A DNA stretch of 64,000 nucleotides from Micromonospora tulbaghiae (lineage in GTDB: Bacteria; Actinomycetota; Actinomycetes; Mycobacteriales; Micromonosporaceae): positions 308,495-372,494 of the forward strand of contig NZ_FMCQ01000003.1 in assembly GCF_900091605.1 (NCBI RefSeq), given 5' to 3'. A program made the position numbers and the translations under genes. The notes under the pieces are model-generated. The model saw nothing but the letters and a program-made list of their open reading frames with translations, did not search any database and was not told the DNA's origin. Shown here in pieces: positions 8,834-17,427 of this stretch. The number at the start of each line of letters is the position of its first letter. Positions within the stretch are counted from its first letter, which is position 1.

Positions 8834-8995
8834 GACTCCCTCACAAGGTGATGCCGTTCCCCGTCGTCTCAGGTCAGACGCGCCGGAGCGGGTACGCGTT
8901 GCCGGACGTGAAACGGAACACCCCGCCCGGGTGTAACGATTCCACTGGTGTCCGGCGCTTCGTCGGAGGTGGCGTGTCCGACCACGTTACGCCGG

Positions 8996-10270
8996 TCAGA
9001 ACGGCGCCGGCTGCCCGCCCTGCGGAACCGGCAGTGCGCTGCCGGCGACGAACTGCGACCAGCTCATGCTCCACGCCGTCCAGCCGTTGCCCGGGGCCAG
9101 GCGGCGTTCGGTGCCCTTCACCGTGATCGGGTCGCCCACCATCGTCTTGCCGAACAGCCACCGGCCGTTGGCCATCGACACGTTGACGCAGCCGTGCGAG
9201 ACGTTGCGGCGCCCCTGCACGCCCTCGGACCAGGGCGCGGCGTGGATGTACTCGCCGCCCCAGGTGATCCGCTGGGCGAAGTCGATCTCGGTGACGTAGC
9301 GGTTGGCCGGGTCCGGCTCGCTGCGGGTGTCGAAGACGGTGGACTCCTTCTTCTCCATCACCACCATCGTGCCGCTGGAGGAGGGGGTGCTCTTCTTGCC
9401 CAGGCTGACCGGCAGCGTACGGATGACCGTGCCGTTCTCGGAGACCGTCATCTGCTTGGTCGCGTTGTCCACGGTCATCTCGAACGCGCGGCCGATCTTG
9501 GCGGTGGCGCTGCGGTCGATGTTGCCGTACCGGCCGTTGCTCAGCGGGATCCCGGCGAGCGCCAGCCGGACCGTGATCGTGGTGCCGGTCTTCCAGTACT
9601 CCGGCGCGCGGTAGTACGCCTGGGTGCCGTTGTCGACCCAGTGCCAGGCGCCCGGCTGCGGCGGGTCGGTCTGCACGAACATCCGCTTCTGCACCGCGGC
9701 CCGGTCCTTCTTCGGGATGCCCGGGGAGAACTCGGCGACCACGGGCATTGCCACCCCGTACGTCTTGCCGCTGAACATGTAGAGGCCGGAGCCGATCATC
9801 GACTTGGGCTTGGCCATCGTGGTGAACGTGCTGGTGCCCTGGTAGGTCTGGCCGTCCTTGCCGGCGCCGGTGACCGTGGCGGTGTACCTGGTGCCGTACT
9901 TCAGCGCGGCCGACGGCACCCAGCTGGAGCCGTCGCGCCGCATCCGGCCGGCGACGGTGGCGCCGTCGGCGGTGGCGAGCGCCACCTTCGACACGGTGCC
10001 GCCGCCGGGAATGCGGGCGCTGATCTCGGTGCTGACCGGCCGGCCGTTCGCGCCGTCGGCCGGGCTCACCGTCAGCGGCGGCGCGGCGGCGCTGACGCTG
10101 GGTGCGACGCTCGGGTCGGGCGCGGTGGACGAGACGCCGCCGACCTGCTGCTGGCCGGGCACGAACTCCGGCTTCTTCCCCTCGTCGTCGTCGCCGCACC
10201 CGGTCAGTGCCAGCGACGCCGTCAGGACCAGGGCACCCACCGTCGCCCCGGCCCGCGCGAACCTGCCCAT
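8996..10270 (-). CDS. Second L,D-transpeptidase lipoprotein (YkuD domain)
   Basis: 424 residues with a lipobox LTGC near residue 24, a low-complexity linker, two Ig-like domains and a YkuD domain with the same SHGCVNVS motif. Long stretches such as GKKSTPSSSGTMVV and AAPWSEGVQGR are identical or nearly so in the neighbour at 7538, so this is a tandem duplication. The start at ATG 10270 is preferred over 10303 because AGGGG lies 5 nt upstream. The gap of about 160 nt to the downstream copy suggests each has its own promoter. Confidence 0.92.
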   Translation of the reverse strand: MGRFARAGATVGALVLTASLALTGCGDDDEGKKPEFVPGQQQVGGVSSTAPDPSVAPSVSAAAPPLTVSPADGANGRPVSTEISARIPGGGTVSKVALATADGATVAGRMRRDGSSWVPSAALKYGTRYTATVTGAGKDGQTYQGTSTFTTMAKPKSMIGSGLYMFSGKTYGVAMPVVAEFSPGIPKKDRAAVQKRMFVQTDPPQPGAWHWVDNGTQAYYRAPEYWKTGTTITVRLALAGIPLSNGRYGNIDRSATAKIGRAFEMTVDNATKQMTVSENGTVIRTLPVSLGKKSTPSSSGTMVVMEKKESTVFDTRSEPDPANRYVTEIDFAQRITWGGEYIHAAPWSEGVQGRRNVSHGCVNVSMANGRWLFGKTMVGDPITVKGTERRLAPGNGWTAWSMSWSQFVAGSALPVPQGGQPAPF

Positions 10271-10423
10271 GCCCACCCCTGTCCTCGCGTGCCTGGCGGA
10301 CATCGTGCCGTATCGACGCTCCCGCGCCCGCCCCCGCGCCGGATCAGGTGACCGTTTTAGCCGCTTTCGCCGGTTAAGCTCGTCCGAAGGGTGGACCCCG
10401 GTATCGGATTGGAACCCGCCTCG

Positions 10424-10457
10424 GCGGGCGTGCTAATCTTCTTCCCGTTGTCAGAGA
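10424..10457 (+). promoter_or_regulatory. Promoter of tRNA-Lys copy 1
   Basis: TAATCT at 10434-10439 lies 18 nt before the tRNA. The surrounding sequence (GCGGGCGTGCTAA ... TCCCGTTGTCAG) recurs before the second tRNA-Lys copy at 17310-17345, which marks it as a conserved tRNA promoter. Confidence 0.6.
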
Positions 10458-10533
10458 GCGCCGCTAGCTCAACTGGCAGAGCAGCGGACTCTTAATCCGC
10501 GGGTTCGGGGTTCGAGTCCCTGGCGGCGCACCA
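10458..10533 (+). tRNA. tRNA-Lys (CTT anticodon), copy 1
   Basis: A complete cloverleaf of 76 nt including encoded CCA. The acceptor stem is GCGCCGC/GCGGCGC and the anticodon loop is CTCTTAA. It is identical over its full length to the copy at 17346-17421. Confidence 0.97.
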
Positions 10534-10540
10534 GACGAGC

Positions 10541-10582
10541 AAGGCCCTGACCGGGCGTTCCACGCCGGGTCGGGGCCTTTTT
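10541..10582 (+). terminator. Terminator of tRNA-Lys copy 1
   Basis: An AAGGCCCTGACC arm pairs with GGGTCGGGGCCTT and is followed by a T run, 8 nt after the tRNA. The same hairpin, with a changed loop, follows the second copy. Confidence 0.8.
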
Positions 10583-10805
10583 CGCGTACGTGGGTGCCGG
10601 TGCGGCGCGGTGATGTCCGTGGGTGGAACGCCGCGGGCGTCAAACGGGCCGGAAGGCACCCATGACGTTCCAGCGAGGCGCGGCCAGCCTGGTGGCGGGG
10701 TGGGGAACCGGCCCGGGGGTGCGCCTTGTGCCGCCGCCCTAAGCTGATCATGGTCGTGCGGCCATGATGGACGGTCGGGCGACGACGACCAGAATGGGAG
10801 AAGAC

Positions 10806-11060
10806 ATGAAGGCCTTCCGACGGCCGCGGATCCGCAGCCTCGTCGCCGCCACCTCGGTCGCGGGCGCCCTGGTGCTCGGTCTGGGGGCGCCCGCGTACGC
10901 GGACTACTCGAGCCCGACCTACTCGACCCTGAAGGCCTGCAACGAAGCCCGGCCCAAGTACCAGTCGTCGTGGACGAAGCCGCAGGCGTGCCGCCCCATG
11001 TACAACTGGGACGGCACGAAGGTGATCGGGTACGCGTTCCTGGTGATCACCCGGGCCTGA
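10806..11060 (+). CDS. Small secreted protein of unknown function
   Basis: 84 residues. A signal peptide (basic MKAFRRPRIRS, hydrophobic core, cleavage after APAYA) leaves a mature chain of about 50 residues with two cysteines (KACNEARP and PQACRPMYNW), probably one disulfide. Aromatic residues are frequent. The ATG at 10806 has GGGAG 5 nt upstream; upstream in-frame ATGs lack this. Small Cys-paired exported proteins of this type are common and uncharacterised in actinomycetes. About 220 bp upstream, back to the tRNA-Lys terminator, hold no gene that I can see. Confidence 0.7.
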   Translation: MKAFRRPRIRSLVAATSVAGALVLGLGAPAYADYSSPTYSTLKACNEARPKYQSSWTKPQACRPMYNWDGTKVIGYAFLVITRA

Positions 11061-11099
11061 TCGGCGTCCGCCTGCGGTACCTGACGTCAGGGAGGGATC

Positions 11100-11357
11100 G
11101 TGTCCGCTGAGGCCACCGGCAGCTCGGGCACGATCCTCGTCTGCATCCGGGGCAACTCGGGCTCGGGCAAGAGCAGCATCGCCCGCGAGCTAGGCATCCT
11201 GTACACCGGCCGCTACCGCGACGTGCTGACCGCGCTGCGGGACGGCCACCGGGGGCGGTCGCTGTTCTGATACCTCGACGTGTCGCTGGACGAGACGCTG
11301 CGCCGGCATCTGACCCGCCCGCAGGCCGGTGAGTGGTCCGCCCCGACGGCGTGCTGA
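11100..11357 (+). pseudogene. Degenerate P-loop kinase (internal deletion and in-frame stop)
   Basis: A GTG at 11100 with GGAGG 4 nt upstream opens a frame with a good Walker A motif (RGNSGSGKSSIAREL). The frame then jumps straight to LGILYTGRYRDVLTALRDGH, hits TGA at 11268-11270, and continues in the same frame with YLDVSLDETLRRHLTRPQAG to a stop at 11355. Intact actinobacterial kinases of this kind are near 190-200 residues and have about 60 residues between the P-loop and the GILY-type motif, so a deletion of roughly 150-200 bp plus a nonsense mutation is inferred. The reading frame is otherwise kept, which suggests recent decay. Confidence 0.75.
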
Positions 11358-11409
11358 GCAGCGCTCCTGTCGACGACGACCGGCGTGACCCACCGGGCCG
11401 GTCCCTCGG

Positions 11410-12351
11410 TCAGACACCCCGGAAGCTGCGGCGGTACGCCTGCGGACTGGTGCCGGTGATCCGCTTGAAGCGGTCCCGGAACGCCGTGGTGGAGCCGAAA
11501 CCGACCTGGCCGGCCACCCGGTCGACGGGATGGGTGGTGGTCTCCAGCAGGTGCTGAGCCTGGTGCACGCGTACGCGGTGCAGCCACCGCAGCGGGGTGG
11601 TGCCGGTCTGGTCCCGGAACCGGCGGTTCAGCGTGCGGGTGCTCAGCCCGGCGTGCCGGGCGATGTCGGCGAGGGTCAGCTCACGCCCGGTGTTGTCGCG
11701 CATCCAGGCCAGCAGCGGCTCCAGCGTCGCACCGTCGGGGGCGGGCGGCTCGTGCGTGATGAACTGCGCCTGCCCGCCCGCGCGTTCCAGCGGCATGACT
11801 GACAGCCGCGCCGCGTCGGCGGCGACGGCGGCGCCGTGGTCGCGCCGGACCAGGTGCAGGCACAGGTCGAGTCCGGCGGCGGCGCCGGCGGAGGTCAGGA
11901 ACTGACCGTTGTCGACGTACAGGACGTCGGGGTCGACCCGGACCCGCGGATGCCGGGCGGCGAGCCGGCCGGTGGCGACCCAGTGCGTCGTGGCGCGGTG
12001 CCCGTCGAGCAGCCCGGTGGCCGCGAGGGTGAACGCGCCGCCGCAGATCGAGGCGATCCGCGCGCCGTTCGCCGCCGCGGTGCGCAGCGCGTCGAGGACC
12101 GCCGCGGGCGCCGCGGCGGCCGGGTCGGCGACGCCGGGTACGACGACGGTGTCCGCGTCGGCGAGGACGTCCAGGCCGTACGGCACCGCGATGCTGAACG
12201 CGCCGGTGGTGACCGTCGGCGTCGCGGCGCAGACGACGACGCGGTACCCGGGGCGACCGTCGGGCAGGCGGGTGCGGCCGAAGACCTCCATCGGGGTGGC
12301 CAGGTCGAACGGCACGACGCTGTCCAGGGCGAGCACTGCCACTGTGTGCAT
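11410..12351 (-). CDS. GlxA-type AraC-family transcriptional regulator (DJ-1/PfpI + HTH)
   Basis: 313 residues. Residues 1 to about 190 form a DJ-1/PfpI-like domain containing SICGGAFTLAATGLLDG, the nucleophile-elbow region. The C-terminal about 100 residues are an AraC double helix-turn-helix, with LTLADIARHAGLSTRTLNRRF and the second helix QVGFGSTTAFRDRFKRITG. Members of this family activate or repress nearby operons, often in response to small metabolites. The start is ATG 12351. The DUF6010 gene ends 9 nt upstream, so the two may be co-transcribed. Confidence 0.92.
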   Translation of the reverse strand: MHTVAVLALDSVVPFDLATPMEVFGRTRLPDGRPGYRVVVCAATPTVTTGAFSIAVPYGLDVLADADTVVVPGVADPAAAAPAAVLDALRTAAANGARIASICGGAFTLAATGLLDGHRATTHWVATGRLAARHPRVRVDPDVLYVDNGQFLTSAGAAAGLDLCLHLVRRDHGAAVAADAARLSVMPLERAGGQAQFITHEPPAPDGATLEPLLAWMRDNTGRELTLADIARHAGLSTRTLNRRFRDQTGTTPLRWLHRVRVHQAQHLLETTTHPVDRVAGQVGFGSTTAFRDRFKRITGTSPQAYRRSFRGV

Positions 12352-12359
12352 GGCGGGAT

Positions 12360-12791
12360 TCAACCAGTCGGGACCGGGCGGCGCGTGTCGGCCGTCGGCC
12401 GCCTGAGCCGGTGGTACATCTCCTTGACCGACAGGCCGCCGGTGAGGCACCAGAGCGCGATGACCGGATCGCAGAGCGCGCAGCCGAACGACGAGTCGTG
12501 CAGCGACGGGATGATCGGGGTGCCGCGACGGTGGTGCAGCACGTCCCAGGCCGTGTGCAGAAGCCAGCCCACCCCGATGAAGGTGTACGAGGTGAGCCCG
12601 GCGTAGCCCACCACCAGCAGCACGGCGCAGAACGCCAGTTCCCACAGCCCGAACCCGCCACCGCTGATGTAGGCGGCCCCGGCGCCGGTGACGACGAGCG
12701 CGTTCAGCCGCCGCCGATGGGGCTCGGGCACGAAGGAGTTGAGCCCGGCGTAGACCAGCCCGATCACGACCGGCATGACATAGCGAAGCAC
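12360..12791 (-). CDS. DUF6010-family small membrane protein
   Basis: 143 residues with about four hydrophobic segments. Recognisable DUF6010-like features are HTAWDVLHHRRGTPIIP and the SSFGCALCDPVIALW segment with two cysteines. The function is unknown. The GTG at 12791 is the longest start; an ATG five codons in (12776) is an alternative. It lies directly upstream of the GlxA-type regulator on the same strand. Confidence 0.75.
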   Translation of the reverse strand: MLRYVMPVVIGLVYAGLNSFVPEPHRRRLNALVVTGAGAAYISGGGFGLWELAFCAVLLVVGYAGLTSYTFIGVGWLLHTAWDVLHHRRGTPIIPSLHDSSFGCALCDPVIALWCLTGGLSVKEMYHRLRRPTADTRRPVPTG

Positions 12792-12914
12792 GATCCAGCC
12801 CCGTTTCCGTTCGCGTAAAAGCGTGTCGGAACGGAGCCTAGGAAGGCCGGTTGCCGGCGACGAGAGGCGAAAATGCCAGGATCCGCCGGATTCTCGCCAC
12901 GCCGGTGCCGACGG

Positions 12915-13418
12915 TCAGCGGTCCGCGTCCTGCTCGGCGAGCCGCTTGAGGTTCAGCAACTGCCGGCGGGCCATCACCAGGTCTCCGAGGCATCCACCGA
13001 GGGCGATCACCGGGTTCGTCCGCATCACGACCTTGAGCAGCAGGCGGGTCGTGTTCCCGGCGTCCGGCACCAGGACGTACGACAGGACCGCGCCCATGAT
13101 CCGACCGGTGAGGTGACGCCCCGGCTCGACCGCGAGGATCCGGCCCCGTCGCCGGCCGCCCGCGGTGGTGAACGGCTCGCCGACCACCGGCTCGGGAAGG
13201 CCCACCAGCAGTTGCGGTGAGCGGCGGCCGAGGTTGTCGATCCAGTCGTACGAGTAGGGCGCGAGCCGGATCTGGCCGACCCACTGCCACACGGCCGCCG
13301 GTGGCGCGTCCACGCTCACCCCGCGCCACGCCCGCAACGTGGGCGCGGGCACGAAGTCGTCGCACGGGTAGCGGCGCAGCGTCTCGCCGTCCGACACGCC
13401 CCACCGGTCACCGAGCAT
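12915..13418 (-). CDS. SRPBCC-superfamily (START-like) protein
   Basis: 167 residues. The pattern SVDAPPAAVWQWVGQIRLAP, then G(R)ILAVEPGRHLTG and a C-terminal amphipathic helix is that of SRPBCC ligand-binding proteins related to polyketide cyclases. No catalytic residue can be pointed to. The ATG at 13418 lies inside the end of the methyltransferase gene (11-nt overlap), so the two are translationally coupled and may act on one substrate. Confidence 0.8.
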   Translation of the reverse strand: MLGDRWGVSDGETLRRYPCDDFVPAPTLRAWRGVSVDAPPAAVWQWVGQIRLAPYSYDWIDNLGRRSPQLLVGLPEPVVGEPFTTAGGRRRGRILAVEPGRHLTGRIMGAVLSYVLVPDAGNTTRLLLKVVMRTNPVIALGGCLGDLVMARRQLLNLKRLAEQDADR

Positions 13419-14142
13419 CGGCGCGGCCCAGCACGAGCGTGGTCCGCAGGTCGAGCACGACGGTGCCGGCGAAGTCGTCCACCAGCCGGTCCAGGGCGGC
13501 GATCCCGCGTCGCTGCTGCTCCGGCGTACGGGACAGGTACGGCCCGAACGTGCGCATCAGCGCCAGGTAGCTCTCCTTGGTCAGCGGCAGTTCCCGGCGG
13601 AACACCTCGCGGCGTACGTCGTCGAACTGCCCGCTGTCGAGGACGTCCCGGTGGAACCAGTCGACGGGCCGTTCCCGGACGGTGGGGTCGGCGGATCGCA
13701 GCGCGGCCCGGACGGCGTCCCGCTGGGCGGCGTCGGCGTAGTCGTAGCGGTGCCCGAACACGGCGAGCGTGCCGCCGGGCGCCAGGGCACGCCGGGCCAG
13801 GGCGTTGCGGGTGGCCGGGTCCAGCCAGTGCCAGGCCATCGCGCAACCGAGCACGTCGGCTCCGTCGTCCGGTGGCGACCACCGCTCGAACGTCGTTGTC
13901 TCGACACGGGCGTCCGGAAACCGCTCGACCAGCCGGGCCGCCATCCGCGCGTCGGGCTCCACGCAGGTCAGGGGCGCACCGAGGCGGGCCAGCACCTCGG
14001 TGCCCTTCCCGGTGCCCGCGCCCACCTCGACGACTGACGCCGGCGTGCCCCGGTGGTAGGCGAGGATCGACTCGGCGATCTCCGGCGGATACCCGGGCCG
14101 CGCGCGCTCGTACAGGTCGGCCACCGTGCCGAAGACATTCAT
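13408..14142 (-). CDS. Class I SAM-dependent methyltransferase
   Basis: 244 residues. Motif I VVEVGAGTGKGTEVLARLG, the acidic ribose-binding CVEPDARMAA and the AMAWHWLDP segment place it with UbiE/Cypl-like small-molecule methyltransferases. The start at ATG 14142 follows the hexamer TATCCT (14150-14155 on the reverse strand) by 7 nt, indicating a leaderless mRNA; a GTG one codon upstream is also open. The substrate is unknown. Its start region is back to back with that of the VWD protein. Confidence 0.88.
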   Translation of the reverse strand: MNVFGTVADLYERARPGYPPEIAESILAYHRGTPASVVEVGAGTGKGTEVLARLGAPLTCVEPDARMAARLVERFPDARVETTTFERWSPPDDGADVLGCAMAWHWLDPATRNALARRALAPGGTLAVFGHRYDYADAAQRDAVRAALRSADPTVRERPVDWFHRDVLDSGQFDDVRREVFRRELPLTKESYLALMRTFGPYLSRTPEQQRRGIAALDRLVDDFAGTVVLDLRTTLVLGRADAR

Positions 14143-14149
14143 CACCAGC

Positions 14150-14155
14150 AGGATA
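14150..14155 (-). promoter_or_regulatory. -10 element (TATCCT) of the methyltransferase gene
   Basis: It ends 7 nt before ATG 14142. Together with TACAGT at 14207 on the other strand it defines a compact divergent promoter region of 77 bp. Confidence 0.5.
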
Positions 14156-14206
14156 CGGCTCCGACCGGTCCCCGACAGACCGCGACGAAACCGGCCACCC
14201 CGCCCC

Positions 14207-14212
14207 TACAGT
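14207..14212 (+). promoter_or_regulatory. -10 element (TACAGT) of the VWD-domain gene
   Basis: The hexamer ends 7 nt before ATG 14220 with no Shine-Dalgarno sequence between, predicting a leaderless transcript. Confidence 0.5.
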
Positions 14213-14219
14213 CCGCACC

Positions 14220-17200
14220 ATGAGGTGGACCCTGCGGCTGGCGGCAGCGCTCGGCGTACTCGCGACAGCTCTGGCGACCGGGGCGGCGAGCGGCGCCGCG
14301 GCGCCCGCCGACGGCGGCCTCGGCCTGGCCCTGCGGTCCGGCCAGGCCGACTACCGCGCCGGGGAGCAGGTCCGTCTCGACCTCACCGTCACGAACACCA
14401 CCGGCGCGGCGTGCGCGCTCGCCACCCGCGCCGTCGGCACCGTGCAGGTCACCGGGGTACGCCGGGACGGGCGCGACCTCACGCCGACGCTCGCCCGCAG
14501 CTTCTTCGAGGACGGGATCGGCGCTCCCGCCACCGCCGGACTGACCACAGTGGAGAGGGGCGCGACCGCCACCGTGGCGTTGACCGGGGTACGGCTGCAC
14601 GACGGCGACGTCATGCTCCGCTCCGTGGCCGCCACCCCGGACGGCGGTGGGCTGGACACGCTCTGGCCGGTCGGCGCACCCGGCCGGTACGAGGTGACCG
14701 CGGGCTACGTGACGCTGCCGGTGACCGGCGCGGCGGATCTGTGCGCGGGCGCGACGGCGCTGCGGACCACCACGTTCACCGTGTCCGACGACGGCGGGAC
14801 CGGCCTCCGCCGGCTCTGGGTGGTGGCCGGGGGAGCGCTGGCGCTGCTCGCCGTCGCGCTGGTCGTACTGCTGCGGGTACGCCGCCGACGTCGGCCGACC
14901 GCCGCCGCCGTGGTGCTGCTGCTGGTCGCAGTCGGCGCGCTCGTCGGCGGTGGCTCCCGGCCGGCGCGGGCCGACTACGGCGTCGACCCGACCGCCGGGG
15001 TGCCGGTCAGCGGCGTCGACTTCCAGGCGGCTGTCGACGGCTGCCTGGCCGGGTTCGCGCTACCCGGCGGCGACCCGTCCGGCCTGCTGCCCCGCCTGCG
15101 CGACAAGAAGAGTCCCCGGGTACGGATCATCCCGACGACAGGTGGCTCCGGCGCGTTCGAGACGCCGCAGAGCGCCGACGGCAAGGGCTCCTCGACCGTC
15201 ACGTGGAACCCGACCTCCACCGACCCGTACGGCGACGGCGTGGCCCGCGACCCCTGCGCCGCGCTCTACCACGAGCTGAACCACGCCGACGACATCTCCC
15301 GGGACGCCGTGCCGCAGGGCGAGTGCGGCGGCACCGGCATCCGTACCGCCGAGGTCAAGGCGACGCTCGCGGAGAACCGCTACCGGGCGGCGAAGGGGTT
15401 GCCGCCGCGCACCGAGTACGACGGGAAGACGCTGCCGAAGAACCTCGACGAGTGCAAGAAGCCGGCAAAGAAGACGCCGCCGCCGAAGGGGCCGGTGAAG
15501 CTCTGCGAGGACGGCGCGGACTGTGGCGGCAGCAACGGCGATCCGCACCTGGTCACGTTCGACCGGGTCGCCTACGACTTCCAGGCCGTGGGCGAGTTCA
15601 CGCTGGTCGCCTCCACCGGCGGTGACCCGCTGGAGGTGCAGGTCCGGCAGACCCCGATGGCCGGTACGCGTACCGCCTCGGTCAACTCGGCAGTCGCGTT
15701 CCGGGTCGGCGCGCACCGCGTCGCGCTCACCCTCACCGACGGCGGCACCCGCGTGCACGTCGACGGCGCGTCACCGGCCACGCCGGACCGCACCGACCTG
15801 GCCGGCGGCGGCACCCTCACCCGCCGCCCGTCGGACACCGGCCCCACCGACGGGTACGACGTGACGTGGCCGGACGGGTCCGCGGCGGCGGTGGACCAGA
15901 TCGGCAGCTACGGCTACCGGATCCTGGTGCGGCTGGCCGACGGCCGGGCCGGGAAGGTACGCGGCCTGCTCGGCGACTTCGACGGCGACCCCGCCGACGA
16001 CATCGCGCCCGCCTCCGGGGCGGCGCTGGTCCAGCCCGTGCCGTTCGCGAAGCTCTATCCCGCGTACGCGGACAGCTGGCGGATCGCCCCCGACCGCTCG
16101 CTGCTGCACTACGACGACGGGCAGGACACCGGCACGTTCACCGACCGCGCATTCCCGGAACGGGAGTTCACCGTCGGCGACCTCGACCCGGCCCGGCGCG
16201 CGGCGGCCGACCAGATCTGCCGCTGGGCCGGTGTCACGGCACCCGCCCAGCTCGCCGAGTGCGTCTTCGACGTCGCGGTGAGCGGGCGACCCGAGTTCGC
16301 CGTGGCCGGCGCGAGCACCGAACGGGTCGCGCCGCCGGCGGCCACCCCGATCACCGCCGCACCCGTCGCCACCGCCACGCTCACCCCCGGCGGGGAACCG
16401 CTGACGTTCGCCGCCCGCGCCGGGGACGCCGTCTTCGTCGACGCCACCGCGCCGGGGATCGGCGACCGCTGCTCGCCGTACGTGCTCACCGATCCGGGCG
16501 GCCGGGAGATCGCCAGCGGATGCAACATCAAGGGCGCCGGGTACGTCGACCGCGTCGACCTCACCGCCACCGGCACGTACGCGCTGAGCGTCGCTGCCGC
16601 ACCCGGTGACACCGGCCGCGCCGCCGTGCGGGTGTACAAAGCCCGGGACAGCGAGGGCACGCTGCAGCCGAACGGCCCGGCGGTCACCGCGACAGTGGAG
16701 CAACCCGGCGCGCGGGCGCGCTACCGGTTCACCGCCCGCGCAGGTGAGCGCGCCTACGTGGAGGTGCCGACGAGCAGCCTCACCGACCAGTGCTCCCCGC
16801 TGGAACTGCGGGACGCCGACGGGCGGCTGCTGCACAGCGGCTGCGTGATCAACGGCGTCGGCGAGGTCGACGGCACGGTGCTGCCCACCGACGGGACGTA
16901 CACCGTGGTGGTCGACCCGAACGAACGCGGCACCGGCACGACCACGCTGCGGGTGGTCACCAGCCGGGACCGGGAGGCGGCGATCACGCTCGGCGGGCCG
17001 CCTGTCGTCGCCGTCGTGGACCGGCCCGGTGCTGTCACCGGCTACCGGTTCACCGCCGCGGCCGGCACGTCGGTGACGGTGAGCGCCACCGCCTCCGACC
17101 TACCCGACCAGTGCGGCGTGCTGGCGCTGCGCGCGCCTGACGGCAGCACCGTCGCCACCGGCTGCGTGATCAACGGGGCCGGTGAACTCGGGCCGGCGGT

Positions 17201-17282
17201 GTTGCCTGACTCGGGGGCGTACACCCTGGTGGTGGACCCGTCCTGGGCCGCGACCGGGCAGGTCACGCTGGCGTTGCGGTGA
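14220..17282 (+). CDS. Multidomain surface protein: HExxH (M91-like) + von Willebrand type D + three repeats
   Basis: 1020 residues. A signal peptide and a beta-rich domain come first (about 1-195). Two close hydrophobic helices flank a RRRRR stretch (about 197-246), the second resembling a signal peptide ending RPARA. A domain with YHELNHADD follows, with HExxH at 351-355, and then GTGIRTAEVKATLAENRYR and GLPPRTEYDGKTLP, the pattern of M91/NleD-like zinc peptidases. A VWD domain starts near 435 (GSNGDPHLVTFDRVAYDF) and contains GLLGDFDGDPADDI. The last 310 residues hold three repeats sharing (D/R)(Q/R)C, SGC(V/N)I(N/K)G and G(T/A)Y segments with paired cysteines. Peptidase activity is inferred. 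The two-helix middle looks like a fusion of two ancestral exported proteins. Confidence 0.8.
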   Translation: MRWTLRLAAALGVLATALATGAASGAAAPADGGLGLALRSGQADYRAGEQVRLDLTVTNTTGAACALATRAVGTVQVTGVRRDGRDLTPTLARSFFEDGIGAPATAGLTTVERGATATVALTGVRLHDGDVMLRSVAATPDGGGLDTLWPVGAPGRYEVTAGYVTLPVTGAADLCAGATALRTTTFTVSDDGGTGLRRLWVVAGGALALLAVALVVLLRVRRRRRPTAAAVVLLLVAVGALVGGGSRPARADYGVDPTAGVPVSGVDFQAAVDGCLAGFALPGGDPSGLLPRLRDKKSPRVRIIPTTGGSGAFETPQSADGKGSSTVTWNPTSTDPYGDGVARDPCAALYHELNHADDISRDAVPQGECGGTGIRTAEVKATLAENRYRAAKGLPPRTEYDGKTLPKNLDECKKPAKKTPPPKGPVKLCEDGADCGGSNGDPHLVTFDRVAYDFQAVGEFTLVASTGGDPLEVQVRQTPMAGTRTASVNSAVAFRVGAHRVALTLTDGGTRVHVDGASPATPDRTDLAGGGTLTRRPSDTGPTDGYDVTWPDGSAAAVDQIGSYGYRILVRLADGRAGKVRGLLGDFDGDPADDIAPASGAALVQPVPFAKLYPAYADSWRIAPDRSLLHYDDGQDTGTFTDRAFPEREFTVGDLDPARRAAADQICRWAGVTAPAQLAECVFDVAVSGRPEFAVAGASTERVAPPAATPITAAPVATATLTPGGEPLTFAARAGDAVFVDATAPGIGDRCSPYVLTDPGGREIASGCNIKGAGYVDRVDLTATGTYALSVAAAPGDTGRAAVRVYKARDSEGTLQPNGPAVTATVEQPGARARYRFTARAGERAYVEVPTSSLTDQCSPLELRDADGRLLHSGCVINGVGEVDGTVLPTDGTYTVVVDPNERGTGTTTLRVVTSRDREAAITLGGPPVVAVVDRPGAVTGYRFTAAAGTSVTVSATASDLPDQCGVLALRAPDGSTVATGCVINGAGELGPAVLPDSGAYTLVVDPSWAATGQVTLALR

Positions 17283-17309
17283 GGCCGACCCTGCTTTTCC
17301 GGGGTGGCG

Positions 17310-17345
17310 TGCGGGCGTGCTAACGTCTCGTCCCGTTGTCAGCGA
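17310..17345 (+). promoter_or_regulatory. Promoter of tRNA-Lys copy 2
   Basis: GCGGGCGTGCTAA and TCCCGTTGTCAG match the region before copy 1, with TAACGT at 17321-17326 as -10. Confidence 0.6.
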
Positions 17346-17421
17346 GCGCCGCTAGCTCAACTGGCAGAGCAGCGGACTCTTAATCCGCGGGTTCGGGGTT
17401 CGAGTCCCTGGCGGCGCACCA
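17346..17421 (+). tRNA. tRNA-Lys (CTT anticodon), copy 2
   Basis: 76 nt, identical to copy 1 at 10458-10533, including the encoded CCA. The promoter and terminator are also conserved, so it looks functional rather than a remnant. Confidence 0.97.
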
Positions 17422-17427
17422 ACGATC

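Noticed and set aside
7416..17421. tRNA genes as phage or element attachment sites
   Set aside because: No integrase, excisionase pair or partial tRNA repeat is present; the two tRNA-Lys copies are whole and have promoters.
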